Below the pieces are notes generated by a model, which was not told the origin of the DNA, did no database searches, and worked only from the letters and a program-made list of their open reading frames with translations. The translations under genes were made by a program, and so were the position numbers. Positions 26,182 to 33,658 of a stretch of DNA of 64,000 bases are shown here, one piece after another; position 1 is the first letter of the stretch, and every line of letters starts with the position of its first letter. The stretch comes from an uncultured Bacteroidales bacterium. GTDB taxonomy: Bacteria; Bacteroidota; Bacteroidia; Bacteroidales; Muribaculaceae. The DNA is taken from contig CADBDH010000012.1 in the NCBI GenBank assembly GCA_902793405.1, positions 1 to 64,000 on the forward strand. Direction: 5' to 3'.

Positions 26182-26232
26182 TTGCCGGGCAACTAAAATT
26201 GATTAGAGATTAGGGATTAGGGATTAGTGAGA
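26174..26232 (+). repeat. Stop-codon hairpin with GATTAGGG tail (M15 end)
   Basis: AATTTTAGTTGCC (26174-26186) and GGCAACTAAAATT (26188-26200) form a perfect 13-bp palindrome around one base that includes the last codon and TAG stop of the M15 gene. GATTAGAG and GATTAGGG copies follow to 26232. Confidence 0.7.
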
Positions 26233-26272
26233 GGGCAAGGCTGCCGTTATGAGGGGCCTTGCCCTTGTTTTC
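26233..26272 (+). terminator. Terminator after the phage-like cassette
   Basis: GGGCAAGG (26233-26240) and CCTTGCCC (26257-26264) pair and are followed by TTGTTTTC. Confidence 0.65.
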
Positions 26273-26445
26273 ATTGGCGGTTAATAATGGCGATATCTCG
26301 TCCCGCGGAGAAAAGATTCCCTGCGCATTGATGGCTCGCCGACTATTGACAATCATGCCTACCCGCATTGTGCGCCCTATTAAAACCGATTCGGTAATTC
26401 TGGTACAATAATCCGTAAAATGGTCACAAAATCATTCGTGGATTC

Positions 26446-26460
26446 GTTGTAATTTTGCAG
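26446..26460 (+). repeat. 15-bp direct repeat, right copy, containing TAATTTTG
   Basis: GTTGTAATTTTGCAG, identical to 22311-22325. The TAATTTTG core (26450-26457) is the likely -7 box of the flavodoxin-like gene at 26495. Confidence 0.55.
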
Positions 26461-26494
26461 TCGATTAAATATGTCCTTTATCAACCGAAACAAT

Positions 26495-27031
26495 ATGAAA
26501 AAAGTAGTTGTTATCTCAACCAGCCTGCGCCCCGGCTCAAACAGCCAGGCGATGGCCGAACAGTTTGCAGCGGGCGCTAAAGCCGCTGGCCATGCAGTGG
26601 AACTCATCTCGCTGCGAGGAAAAGAAATCAAGTTCTGTATCGGTTGCCTGTCATGCCAGAAGACCGGTGCCTGTGTTTTCAAGGACGATGTGCCAGCCAT
26701 TATGGACAGCGTGCTTGAGGCCGACGTGGTGTGCTGGGCGACGCCCATCTACTACTACGAGATGTCGGGCCAGATGAAAACGCTCATCGACCGCATGAAT
26801 GCCATGTACCCCAAGGATTACCGCTTTCGCGACATCTACCTGCTGACCACGGCTGCCGAGGACGAGGAATCGACCCCGAAGCGTGCCGAGGGCGGACTGC
26901 AGGGCTGGATCGACTGCTATGCGAAATGTTCACTCAAGGGGCACCTGTTCGGCGGCGGCGTGAACGACGCTGGCGACATCAACGGCAACGCCAAACTGCA
27001 AGAGGCTTTCGAGATGGGTAAAAACATTTGA
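26495..27031 (+). CDS. NADPH-dependent FMN reductase / flavodoxin-like protein
   Basis: A 178-residue flavodoxin-fold protein starting MKKVVVISTSLRPGSNSQAM, with the phosphate-binding loop 'TSLRPGSNSQ', a cysteine pair in 'FCIGCLSCQKTGACVFKDD' typical of the iron-sulfur-flavoprotein-like group, and the flavin-stacking loop 'WATPIYYYEMSGQMK'. Probably reduces quinones or nitro compounds with FMN. The ATG at 26495 is preferred over the upstream one at 26471 because the fold starts there. The next gene starts three bases after its stop. Confidence 0.88.
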   Translation: MKKVVVISTSLRPGSNSQAMAEQFAAGAKAAGHAVELISLRGKEIKFCIGCLSCQKTGACVFKDDVPAIMDSVLEADVVCWATPIYYYEMSGQMKTLIDRMNAMYPKDYRFRDIYLLTTAAEDEESTPKRAEGGLQGWIDCYAKCSLKGHLFGGGVNDAGDINGNAKLQEAFEMGKNI

Positions 27032-27033
27032 CA

Positions 27034-27591
27034 ATGAACACAACACCCACAGGAAAAGACTACGTTGGCAGCGATGAGCTGTATGCCGGCGTGCAACGGA
27101 CGATGCGGCTCTGCGCCGAGCTGAATACCGGTTACCACACCGAGGCCGAGGTGCGCGACTACCTGCGCGACATCACCGGCAGCGACGTGGACGACACCGT
27201 TCGCGTGTTCCCGCCGTTCAACATCAACTACGGGCTCACCACGCGCTTCGGCCGTGACAGTTTTGTCAACTTCGGATGCACATTTCTGGCCATTGGCGGC
27301 ATCACCATCGAGGAAGGTGCCTTTATCGGTCCCCACTGTGTGCTAGCCACCGAATATCATCCCGAGGAACCCGCCCAACGCCATTCGCTGCTCACCAAGC
27401 CCATCACCATCGGCCGCAACGCATGGCTGGGAGCCGATGTCAAGGTGCTGGCCGGTGTGACGGTCGGCGAGAATGCCATTGTGGCTGCCGGCAGCGTGGT
27501 GACCAAGGATGTGCCGCCCGACACGGTGGTGGCAGGGAGTCCGGCACGGGTCATCCGTCCCATCAAGCGGAACGACACTATAAATTCTTAA
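27034..27591 (+). CDS. Sugar O-acetyltransferase (left-handed beta-helix)
   Basis: A 185-residue protein of the maltose/galactoside O-acetyltransferase group. It shows hexapeptide turns ('ITIEEGAFIGPHCVLAT', 'ITIGRNAWLGADVKVLAGVT', 'VGENAIVAAGSVVTKDV', 'VVAGSPARVIR') and the catalytic-region His in 'FIGPHC'. It would transfer acetyl from acetyl-CoA to a sugar hydroxyl; the acceptor is unknown. ATG 27034 is chosen over TTG 27028. It is tightly spaced after the flavodoxin gene, suggesting one transcript with the following exported protein. Confidence 0.87.
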   Translation: MNTTPTGKDYVGSDELYAGVQRTMRLCAELNTGYHTEAEVRDYLRDITGSDVDDTVRVFPPFNINYGLTTRFGRDSFVNFGCTFLAIGGITIEEGAFIGPHCVLATEYHPEEPAQRHSLLTKPITIGRNAWLGADVKVLAGVTVGENAIVAAGSVVTKDVPPDTVVAGSPARVIRPIKRNDTINS

Positions 27592-27604
27592 AAAATAAGT
27601 CATT

Positions 27605-28741
27605 ATGACACTGAAACGTTTTTTAATCACAGCCGTAGCCTGCATGATGATGCTGGCTGGCTACAGCAAGAACAACGTAAACGATAACAAGATGAACACC
27701 TTATCTTTCAACGAACAACAGGCCGCAGCCATGTCAGCCATCGCTTGTCATGAAGCACGCGGCGACCAGTCGTCGCTGGCCATCGCCATCAACGAGGGAC
27801 TTGACGCAGGCCTTACGGTCAGCCAGGTCAAAGAGGCCCTTTCGCAGCTTTACGCCTACACGGGATTTCCCCGTTCGCTCAACGCGTTAGGCACACTCCA
27901 AAAAGTGCTGCAAGAGCGCAAAGCCGACGGCAAGACCACTATCGAGGGTAAAGACGCCAGTGACCTGCCCCGCAATTACGACGCCTTGAAACAGGGCACC
28001 GAAGTGCAGACAAAGCTCTCGGGGCAACCTTTCAACTACACCTTCTGCCCGGCCGAGGATTATTACCTCAAGGCCCATCTGTTTGGCGACATCTTCGCCC
28101 GCGACAACCTCACCCATGCCGACCGTGAACTCGTCACGGTGAGTGCCCTGGCTGGTCTGCAGGGTGTCGAGCCCCAGCTGGCAGCCCACGTGAGCGGCGC
28201 CCGTAATATGGGAGTGACCGATGCGCAACTGTTGGCCATCCCCAAGGCATTGCTCGCCAAGGTCGGCAAGGCCGAAGCCCTCAGGGCTGCCATAGCCATA
28301 CAGCAGCTGGGCATCGCCGATGCTGCCAACACCCAGATGGCCCAGAGCCCTGCCGGGTTGAACTCGAGCTGGCCCGTTGGTGATCCCAACGACGCCTATG
28401 CCCAGTTCTTTACTGGCCAGAGCTATCTCACAGCCATGGGAGGCGGTATGTTCAACGTCACCTTCGAGCCCGGCTACCGCAACAACTGGCACATCCACCA
28501 CAAGCAGGTGCAGGTGCTGGTATGTGTCTATGGCAGGGGCTGGTACCAGGAATGGGGCAAACCCGCCGTCGAGCTGAAGCCCGGTGTAGTCATCGAGATT
28601 CCCGAGGGAGCCAAGCACTGGCATGGCGCTGCCGCCGACAGCTGGATGCAACACCTCACCTATCACAAGGATGTGCAGGAAGGTGCCAGCAACGAATGGC
28701 TGGAGCCCGTGACCGACGACCAGTACACCATTCTCAAGTAA
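27605..28741 (+). CDS. Exported carboxymuconolactone decarboxylase-like / cupin fusion
   Basis: The 378-residue protein begins with a signal-like stretch ('LITAVACMMMLAG'), then two carboxymuconolactone-decarboxylase/AhpD-like helical domains (residues ~45-120 and ~140-240; 'HADRELVTVSALAGLQG' is the clearest segment), then a cupin ('NNWHIHHKQVQVLVCVYGRG', 'IEIPEGAKHWHGAA') with metal-ligand histidines. The AhpD-type CxxC is not evident, so classical peroxidase activity is doubtful. It lies 13 bases after the acetyltransferase and ends at a strong terminator. Substrate unknown. Confidence 0.85.
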   Translation: MTLKRFLITAVACMMMLAGYSKNNVNDNKMNTLSFNEQQAAAMSAIACHEARGDQSSLAIAINEGLDAGLTVSQVKEALSQLYAYTGFPRSLNALGTLQKVLQERKADGKTTIEGKDASDLPRNYDALKQGTEVQTKLSGQPFNYTFCPAEDYYLKAHLFGDIFARDNLTHADRELVTVSALAGLQGVEPQLAAHVSGARNMGVTDAQLLAIPKALLAKVGKAEALRAAIAIQQLGIADAANTQMAQSPAGLNSSWPVGDPNDAYAQFFTGQSYLTAMGGGMFNVTFEPGYRNNWHIHHKQVQVLVCVYGRGWYQEWGKPAVELKPGVVIEIPEGAKHWHGAAADSWMQHLTYHKDVQEGASNEWLEPVTDDQYTILK

Positions 28742-28774
28742 TCGAACAGACGCCCTGCCTTGGCGTCCAAACAT

Positions 28775-28818
28775 GACTCCATCATCTTGCTGTCCGCAAG
28801 ATGATGGAGTCTTTTTTT
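28775..28818 (+). terminator. Strong terminator
   Basis: A perfect 16-bp stem (28775-28790 with 28796-28811), 5-base loop and seven Ts end the 26.5-28.7 kb operon. Confidence 0.92.
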
Positions 28819-28927
28819 ATCGTGTGAAATATCCCCAAGAGCATGATACAAATCTGATTTTTGAATAGTATAAGAATAATCCTTGGAATTTTTCTAAATA
28901 AAATACTAATATTTGCATACAATATAG

Positions 28928-28935
28928 TACCTTTG
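28928..28935 (+). promoter_or_regulatory. -7 box TACCTTTG
   Basis: TACCTTTG fits the TAnnTTTG consensus and lies 40 bases before the alpha/beta hydrolase gene. Confidence 0.5.
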
Positions 28936-28975
28936 AAGGCTTAACAAATGATTTCAGTTAAAATTCAAGGTTATT

Positions 28976-29926
28976 ATGAAAAAGAGAACAAGGAACGTAC
29001 TACGTAAGCTGGCATACATCATTGCCGCTATCATTGTCCTCGGTGTTGCAGTCTGGCTGATTGACGGGCGCTCGCCGCAGGCCATCATCATCAGCCATTC
29101 ATTCTCACAGTCAAGTTTGGAGGACTATGAACAGCAAAGGGGTGACATGACCGATCAGAGCACAGTGGAAATTCCAGGCGATGTGAAGTTTCCCCGTGAA
29201 ATGCGCCAGTACCGCGTGGGCGGCATGCAGGTGTTCCACATGGAGCCTCAGGACGCCAGCAAACCCATCGTGCTTTACATCCATGGCGGTGCCTACTACC
29301 ACAACTTCTCCTCGCGGCATTGGGCAGCGATGGCCGAGTGGGCCAGGACAACGGGCTGCGGCATCGTAGCGCCCAACTATCCCCTGCTCTACTGCTACAC
29401 AGCCAAGGATGCCCATCCGCTGATGATGCAGCTCTATCAGCAGTTAATCCAGCAGTACTCAGCGGGACGAATCATCGTCATGGGCGACTCGGCCGGCGGT
29501 GGTTTCACCCTCGCCCTGGCACAGGAGATGCGGGGCGACTCCATCGAGCAACCCAAGCGCCTGGTGCTCATCTCGCCCTGGGTGGACGTACTGGGTGGCG
29601 ATGATGCACTGCAGGAAAAGGACACTTTTCTCAATGCCGAAGTCTTGAGGAAAGTGGGTACCGACTGGGCCGGAACTTTGAATCCGCGCGACCCGATGAT
29701 TTCACCACTGTATGGCGACATGCAGGGACTACCGCCCACCGACCTCTTCACCGGCACATGGGAGATATTCTATACCGATATCGTGAACACCTGCAACAAG
29801 ATGAAAGCAGCCGGTGTGGACGCACAACTTCATGTGGCCGAGAAGATGGGACACGTCTATCCTCTATGGCCCTGCCCCGAGGGCGATAAAGCCCGTAGAG
29901 AGATTGCCGATATCATCCTGCAATAG
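28976..29926 (+). CDS. Membrane-anchored alpha/beta hydrolase (HSL-like esterase)
   Basis: The 316-residue protein has an N-terminal membrane helix (about residues 11-29) after a basic start, then an alpha/beta-hydrolase domain. The oxyanion motif is 'VLYIHGGAYYHNFSS' and the nucleophile elbow is 'VMGDSAGGGFTLALAQE'; the acid and His likely lie near 'LFTGTWEIFYTD' and 'KMGHVYPLWP'. This matches hormone-sensitive-lipase-type esterases acting on short-chain or acetyl esters. Substrate unknown. It has its own promoter. Confidence 0.87.
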   Translation: MKKRTRNVLRKLAYIIAAIIVLGVAVWLIDGRSPQAIIISHSFSQSSLEDYEQQRGDMTDQSTVEIPGDVKFPREMRQYRVGGMQVFHMEPQDASKPIVLYIHGGAYYHNFSSRHWAAMAEWARTTGCGIVAPNYPLLYCYTAKDAHPLMMQLYQQLIQQYSAGRIIVMGDSAGGGFTLALAQEMRGDSIEQPKRLVLISPWVDVLGGDDALQEKDTFLNAEVLRKVGTDWAGTLNPRDPMISPLYGDMQGLPPTDLFTGTWEIFYTDIVNTCNKMKAAGVDAQLHVAEKMGHVYPLWPCPEGDKARREIADIILQ

Positions 29927-29967
29927 TTTTTTCCCTTAATTATGACTAAGTTGTCCGTTATTTTTTG

Positions 29968-29975
29968 TATATTTG
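29968..29975 (+). promoter_or_regulatory. -7 box TATATTTG
   Basis: TATATTTG lies 33 bases before the flavodoxin-like gene at 30009. Confidence 0.5.
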
Positions 29976-30008
29976 CGGAGTCAGTCAACATTAATTAATT
30001 CAACCGCT

Positions 30009-30539
30009 ATGAACATTCTGATTTTACAAAGCTCACCCAGAGCGAACGGCAACACCGCATGGATGGCCGAAGAGTACAAGAAGGCTGCCGAGGCAGCAGG
30101 TCATGAAGTGACACTGGTAAACGTGTCGAAGAAAAAGATTGCCGGCTGCCTGGCCTGCGAATACTGCCATGGCAAGGGCAACGGAGCCTGCATCCAGCAG
30201 GACGATATGCAGGAACTCTATCCGCTCATGGCCGAAGCCGAAGTGCTGGTACTGGCCGCTCCCATATATTACTTCACGATGAACGCCCTGATACAGGCGC
30301 CCATCCAGCGCATGTACTGCGTGAACAGCCCTGCCAAGGTGAAGAAGATGGCGCTGCTCCTGTCTTCCTATTCGCCAGGCGTGTATGACGGCGCCAAGGC
30401 CGAGTACCGCGACATCTGCAACTACTGGAAAGTCGAGGACACCGGCATCGTGACCGCCACCATCAATGAGCAGAAAACCGACGCCACCAAGCAGAAAATC
30501 CAAGATCTCGTGAATATGCTCGCTGCGCGAGCAGTTTAG
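30009..30539 (+). CDS. Flavodoxin-family NAD(P)H-dependent oxidoreductase
   Basis: A 176-residue flavodoxin-fold reductase starting MNILILQSSPRANGNTAWMA, with the FMN phosphate loop 'SSPRANGNTAW', cysteines in 'GCLACEYCHGKGNGACIQQ' and flavin loop 'LAAPIYYFTMNALIQAPIQR'. It resembles the protein at 26495 in fold and cysteine spacing. The last residues (MLAARAV) are encoded by a TGCTCGC-GCGAGCA hairpin, and the TAG stop lies in the TTTAGAG tail, so the natural C-terminus has been replaced or extended by repeat sequence. Confidence 0.88.
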   Translation: MNILILQSSPRANGNTAWMAEEYKKAAEAAGHEVTLVNVSKKKIAGCLACEYCHGKGNGACIQQDDMQELYPLMAEAEVLVLAAPIYYFTMNALIQAPIQRMYCVNSPAKVKKMALLLSSYSPGVYDGAKAEYRDICNYWKVEDTGIVTATINEQKTDATKQKIQDLVNMLAARAV

Positions 30540-30700
30540 AGTTTAGAGTTTAGGGTTTAGAGAGGCTTCCGCGTGAATGCTCGCTGCGCGAGCTGCTTAG
30601 AGCTTAGAGAGGCTTCCGCGTGCTTTTTACTCAACGCTGAGCCGCTACGTTTTCGGTCTACGAATTAAACGAATTAAACAAAAGCATCCGCGCCCGAATG
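30517..30700 (+). repeat. Composite intergenic element, copy 1
   Basis: In order: TGCTCGC-tgc-GCGAGCA hairpin (30517-30533), TTTAGAG/TTTAGGG tail, 'ggcttccgcgtg', a second 'tgctcgctgcgcgagc' with tail and 'ggcttccgcgtg', CGCTGAGCCGCTACG, 'ggtctacgaattaaacgaat' and 'gcatccgc'. It overlaps the end of the flavodoxin-like gene and fills the gap to the next gene. Confidence 0.65.
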
Positions 30701-30785
30701 CTTGGGTTTTTAGATATTGATAGCGAGAGACTAAAACAGACAGAATAAATACTAAAAATAATACTAGAATTAATACTATAATATT

Positions 30786-31532
30786 ATGATTATCAAAGCA
30801 ATCCGAATGTTTGACGGTGGCTTTATGAACCAGGCGTTCGCCTTTGGCGGCGAAGAAGGACGTGAAGCCTTCGATGAACAGATCATCTACCGCAGCAGTC
30901 TGCAGAACTTCCTCATCGACACGGGCGACGAGGTGATACTGATCGACACCGGATTCAAAGCCGACTTCAAGGCTCCGGCCAAGAAACTGGGTGCCCCGCT
31001 CTACATGGGCGAGGAAGTTGCCAACTACATGGAGGCCTTTGCCGCCACAGGCTACAAGCCCGAGCAGGTGACCAAGATCCTCATCACCCACAAGCACCCC
31101 GACCACAGCGACTGCATCGGTGAGTTCCCCAACGCCAAGATTTATATCGCTCCCGCTGACGCCGACGCGATGAAGCTCGAGGGCGACAACATCGTCCGCG
31201 CCGAGTATGGCCAGGCCTATCACAACTTCCCCAACGCGATGCAGGTGATTGACGGCCTGTGGTTCATCGAGGCCAAGGGACATACCCATGGCAACAGCAT
31301 CGCCATTCTGGAGCATGACGGCCTCTACTACATGTTCCACGGCGACGTGACCTACTGCGACGCCGCACTCAAGGCCAACAAGCTCTCGATCATCTTCGAG
31401 GACCAGGCAGCTGCTCGCGAGACCCTGGACCGTGTGCGTGAATTCATCAGCAACAATCCCACCGTATATCTCTCCACCCACTGCCCCGAGGGCTACGAGA
31501 ACCTGGAGATGAAACGCGTGATGAAAATTTAG
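30786..31532 (+). CDS. Metallo-beta-lactamase-fold hydrolase
   Basis: A 248-residue cytoplasmic metallohydrolase. The zinc motif is 'ILITHKHPDHSDCIG' (HxHxDH), with further ligands in 'EAKGHTHGNSIAIL' and 'YYMFHGDVTYCD'. It resembles lactonase/quorum-quenching or glyoxalase II-like members but the sequence does not decide among them. The stop is followed within two bases by composite repeat copy 2. Confidence 0.88.
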   Translation: MIIKAIRMFDGGFMNQAFAFGGEEGREAFDEQIIYRSSLQNFLIDTGDEVILIDTGFKADFKAPAKKLGAPLYMGEEVANYMEAFAATGYKPEQVTKILITHKHPDHSDCIGEFPNAKIYIAPADADAMKLEGDNIVRAEYGQAYHNFPNAMQVIDGLWFIEAKGHTHGNSIAILEHDGLYYMFHGDVTYCDAALKANKLSIIFEDQAAARETLDRVREFISNNPTVYLSTHCPEGYENLEMKRVMKI

Positions 31533-31533
31533 T

Positions 31534-31700
31534 ATGCTCGCTGCGCTCGCAGTTTAGAGTTTAGAGTTTAGGGTTTAGAGGGGCTTACGCATTCTTTTTG
31601 CCCCACGCTAAGCCGCTAAGGCGCTAAGTTTTTGGTCTACGAATTAAACTAATTAAACTAAGGCTTACGTGTGTGCTCGCTGCGCGAGTAGATTAGGGTT
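31534..31700 (+). repeat. Composite intergenic element, copy 2
   Basis: Order matches copy 1: 'tgctcgctgcgctcgca', TTTAGAG/TTTAGGG tail, 'ggcttacgcattc', CGCTAAGCCGCTAAGGCGC, 'ggtctacgaattaaactaat', 'ggcttacgtgtg', 'tgctcgctgcgcgagtag' and 'attaggg'. No gene lies in this gap. Confidence 0.65.
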
Positions 31701-31726
31701 TGTTTGACTTAGTTATGTCGGTGCTT

Positions 31727-32128
31727 ATGAAGATTATTGACGATCAATTGGTGAATGATTTGGCCGAGGAGGCGAAAAAGTCTCCCAGGCTCAGGAAGAA
31801 CTACAATTTCCATCAGAGCCTTGAAGACAAATGCCATCGTTTTCTCAATGCCTTGGAACCCGGCACCCAGGTTCCAGTTCATCATCATCCCACCAAGGAC
31901 GAGACCTTTGTGATTTTAAAGGGCAAGGTGAAAGTGTTGATTTACAATGACCAAGGTGAGGTCGTGGAGTCTTGTGTCTTGAGTCACGAAGAAGGCCGAT
32001 ATGGCGTTGACATTCCCAAGAATGTGTGGCATAGTCTTGAGTGTTCCGAGCCCTGTGTGCTGCTGGAATGTAAGGAGGGACCTTTTGTCGAACATGAAGT
32101 GGATGGGATTCTTGAGATCAACAAATAA
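31727..32128 (+). CDS. WbuC-family cupin protein
   Basis: A 133-residue cupin starting MKIIDDQLVNDLAEEAKKSP, with the family motif 'RLRKNYNFHQ', 'RFLNALEPGTQVPVHHHPTK' (metal-binding histidines), 'ETFVILKGKVKVLIYND' and 'VDIPKNVWHSLE'. WbuC-type cupins sit in O-antigen or sugar-modification loci elsewhere, but here no polysaccharide cluster is present. Start at 31727 is chosen to match the family; ATG 31715 is possible. A hairpin terminator follows at 32220. Confidence 0.85.
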   Translation: MKIIDDQLVNDLAEEAKKSPRLRKNYNFHQSLEDKCHRFLNALEPGTQVPVHHHPTKDETFVILKGKVKVLIYNDQGEVVESCVLSHEEGRYGVDIPKNVWHSLECSEPCVLLECKEGPFVEHEVDGILEINK

Positions 32129-32219
32129 AGCCCCTGCACATAAACCACCATTAAGATAATGATATTCAGTCATTTATTCGGTTTAATTGACTATCTGGCG
32201 AATATCAATGGGAACAAAT

Positions 32220-32250
32220 GAGCCTGGTTTATAGCCAGGCTCGTTTGTTG
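32220..32250 (+). terminator. Terminator after WbuC-like gene
   Basis: GAGCCTGG-TTTATAG-CCAGGCTC followed by GTTTGTTG. Confidence 0.7.
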
Positions 32251-32308
32251 CATGATCCGATCAATACCGTTCTATGGAATTGATCGCATATTCTGTGGGC
32301 TTCTTTTG

Positions 32309-33343
32309 TCATTTATTCTTGGCTGCTGCCACCCAGACGGGCTCAGCGTCCATGACCGGTTTGTTGACGGCCATCACGCCCGAGAGGTTGTGCGGCACGT
32401 ATGGCTCTTCCAGATAGCGGATGTCGTCGGCTGTCAGTTGGATGTCGAGCGCACGCACGGCACCCTCGATGTGGTGGAGTTTGGTGGCTCCCACAATGGG
32501 CGATTCCACCTTGCTCAGCAGCCAGGCCAACGAAATCTGCGTCATCTCCACACCGTAGCGGTCGGCCAGTTCCACGACACGCTCCACGATGCGGTTGTCC
32601 TGCTCGGCCGTAGCGTCATACTTGAAATGCATGAAGGCATCTTTCTCCTGGCGTGCGGATGTCTCGCCGGGACGCTTGGCCAGTTTGCCCGAGGCCAGGG
32701 CGCTATAGGGCGTCTGTGCAATATTGTCCTCGCGGCACAGCGGCTGCATCTCGCGTTCCTCCTCGCGCATAATCAGATTGTAGTGATTCTGCACGCTGAT
32801 GAATTTCGCCCAGCCGCGTTTCTCGGCCAGCGCGTTCATCTTGGCCAACTGATAGGCATAGGCGTTGGCAATGCCGATGTAGCGGGCTTTGCCCGCGCGG
32901 ACCGCCTCGTTCATACCCTCCAGAATTTCCTCGGCAGGTGTCTTGTAGTCCCAAATGTGATAGATGTACAGGTCCACATAATCCATGCCCAGATGCTGCA
33001 GGCTGCAGTCGATGTTGTTCAGCACATGCTGGCGGCCATCGATGCCAGCGGCAATCTCCTCGTCGGTGCGCGGCAGGAATTTAGTGGCCACGACCACGTC
33101 GTCGCGCCGTGCCATGTCACGCAAGGCCCGTCCCACATACTGCTCAGAGGTGCCCAACTGATAGGCGATGGCAGTGTCGAAGAAGTTCACGCCCAGGTCG
33201 AGGCTGCGGCGGATGATTTCCCGTGTCGGCTCCTCGCCGATGGTCCATGAGTGCTGGCCGATGGTCGGGTCACCGAAACCCATGCAACCCAGGCAGATGC
33301 GCGATACGCGCAAGTCAGAATTTCCCAATTTTACATATTCCAT
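32309..33343 (-). CDS. Aldo/keto reductase
   Basis: A 344-residue NADPH-dependent oxidoreductase. The start at 33343 (MEYVKLGNSDLRVSRICLG) is the normal family start. Catalytic tetrad residues are in 'GVNFFDTAIAYQLGTSEQYV' (Asp, Tyr), 'VVVATKF' (Lys) and 'YIYHIWD' (His). 'SLAWLLSKVESPIVGATK' is the NADPH-site segment. It resembles the YajO/Tas group. Its leader of about 190 bases carries a three-hairpin AT-rich element (33403-33480). Substrate unknown. Confidence 0.9.
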   Translation of the reverse strand: MEYVKLGNSDLRVSRICLGCMGFGDPTIGQHSWTIGEEPTREIIRRSLDLGVNFFDTAIAYQLGTSEQYVGRALRDMARRDDVVVATKFLPRTDEEIAAGIDGRQHVLNNIDCSLQHLGMDYVDLYIYHIWDYKTPAEEILEGMNEAVRAGKARYIGIANAYAYQLAKMNALAEKRGWAKFISVQNHYNLIMREEEREMQPLCREDNIAQTPYSALASGKLAKRPGETSARQEKDAFMHFKYDATAEQDNRIVERVVELADRYGVEMTQISLAWLLSKVESPIVGATKLHHIEGAVRALDIQLTADDIRYLEEPYVPHNLSGVMAVNKPVMDAEPVWVAAAKNK

Positions 33344-33402
33344 AACCCAAATGATTAAAGTAATGATATGGATGTTCGCCCAATGACTGAATGTCGCAAC
33401 TA

Positions 33403-33480
33403 TTACCGTGCTTCGCACGGTAAATTAAAATAAAATTAATTTTAAAATTTAATTTGTTCAATTTCCCGCCCGCAGGGCGG
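33403..33480. repeat. Hairpin - AT palindrome - hairpin element, copy 1
   Basis: TTACCGTGC-TTC-GCACGGTAA (33403-33423), then an AT-only imperfect palindrome (33423-33456), then CCGCCC-GCA-GGGCGG (33466-33480). Copy 2 at 39413-39483 has the same plan and the same CCGTGC/GCACGG first stem. It lies in the presumed 5' leader of the aldo/keto reductase gene. Confidence 0.6.
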
Positions 33481-33537
33481 TTAATAACCAATGGGCTAAC
33501 TGCTATATCGTTCCCTTTTATTATCGTTTGAAAGACA

Positions 33538-33545
33538 CAAAAATA
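33538..33545 (-). promoter_or_regulatory. -7 box TATTTTTG of aldo/keto reductase
   Basis: The minus strand reads TATTTTTG, about 195 bases before the reductase start, giving a long structured leader. Confidence 0.4.
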
Positions 33546-33606
33546 CAAAATTTCCTGTGAATCTCCCCAAAAACCGTTGCCATTATTGCGGATGATAGTC
33601 TTTTTA

Positions 33607-33637
33607 TTTGTTTTTCATCAATATCTATGTATATTTG
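33607..33637 (+). promoter_or_regulatory. Promoter TTTG / TATATTTG
   Basis: TTTG at 33607-33610 and TATATTTG at 33630-33637, 19 bases apart, sit 22 bases before the gene at 33659. Confidence 0.65.
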
Positions 33638-33658
33638 CGGTAAAATTAAAAGAATTGG

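Noticed and set aside
22311-26460. Complete prophage
   Set aside because: No terminase, tail, lysogeny, integrase or lysis genes are present within the borders.
26495-30539. Flavodoxin genes as electron-transfer flavodoxins
   Set aside because: The cysteine-containing insert and size fit FMN-dependent reductases rather than classical flavodoxins.
30536-30563. True telomere or G-quadruplex array
   Set aside because: TTTAGGG-like copies are few and mostly TTTAGAG, too short in G-runs for a stable quadruplex, and lie inside a chromosome between genes.
32159-32221. 20-codon ORF after the WbuC-like gene
   Set aside because: It starts in the gap and runs into the terminator stem; no promoter or conservation evidence.
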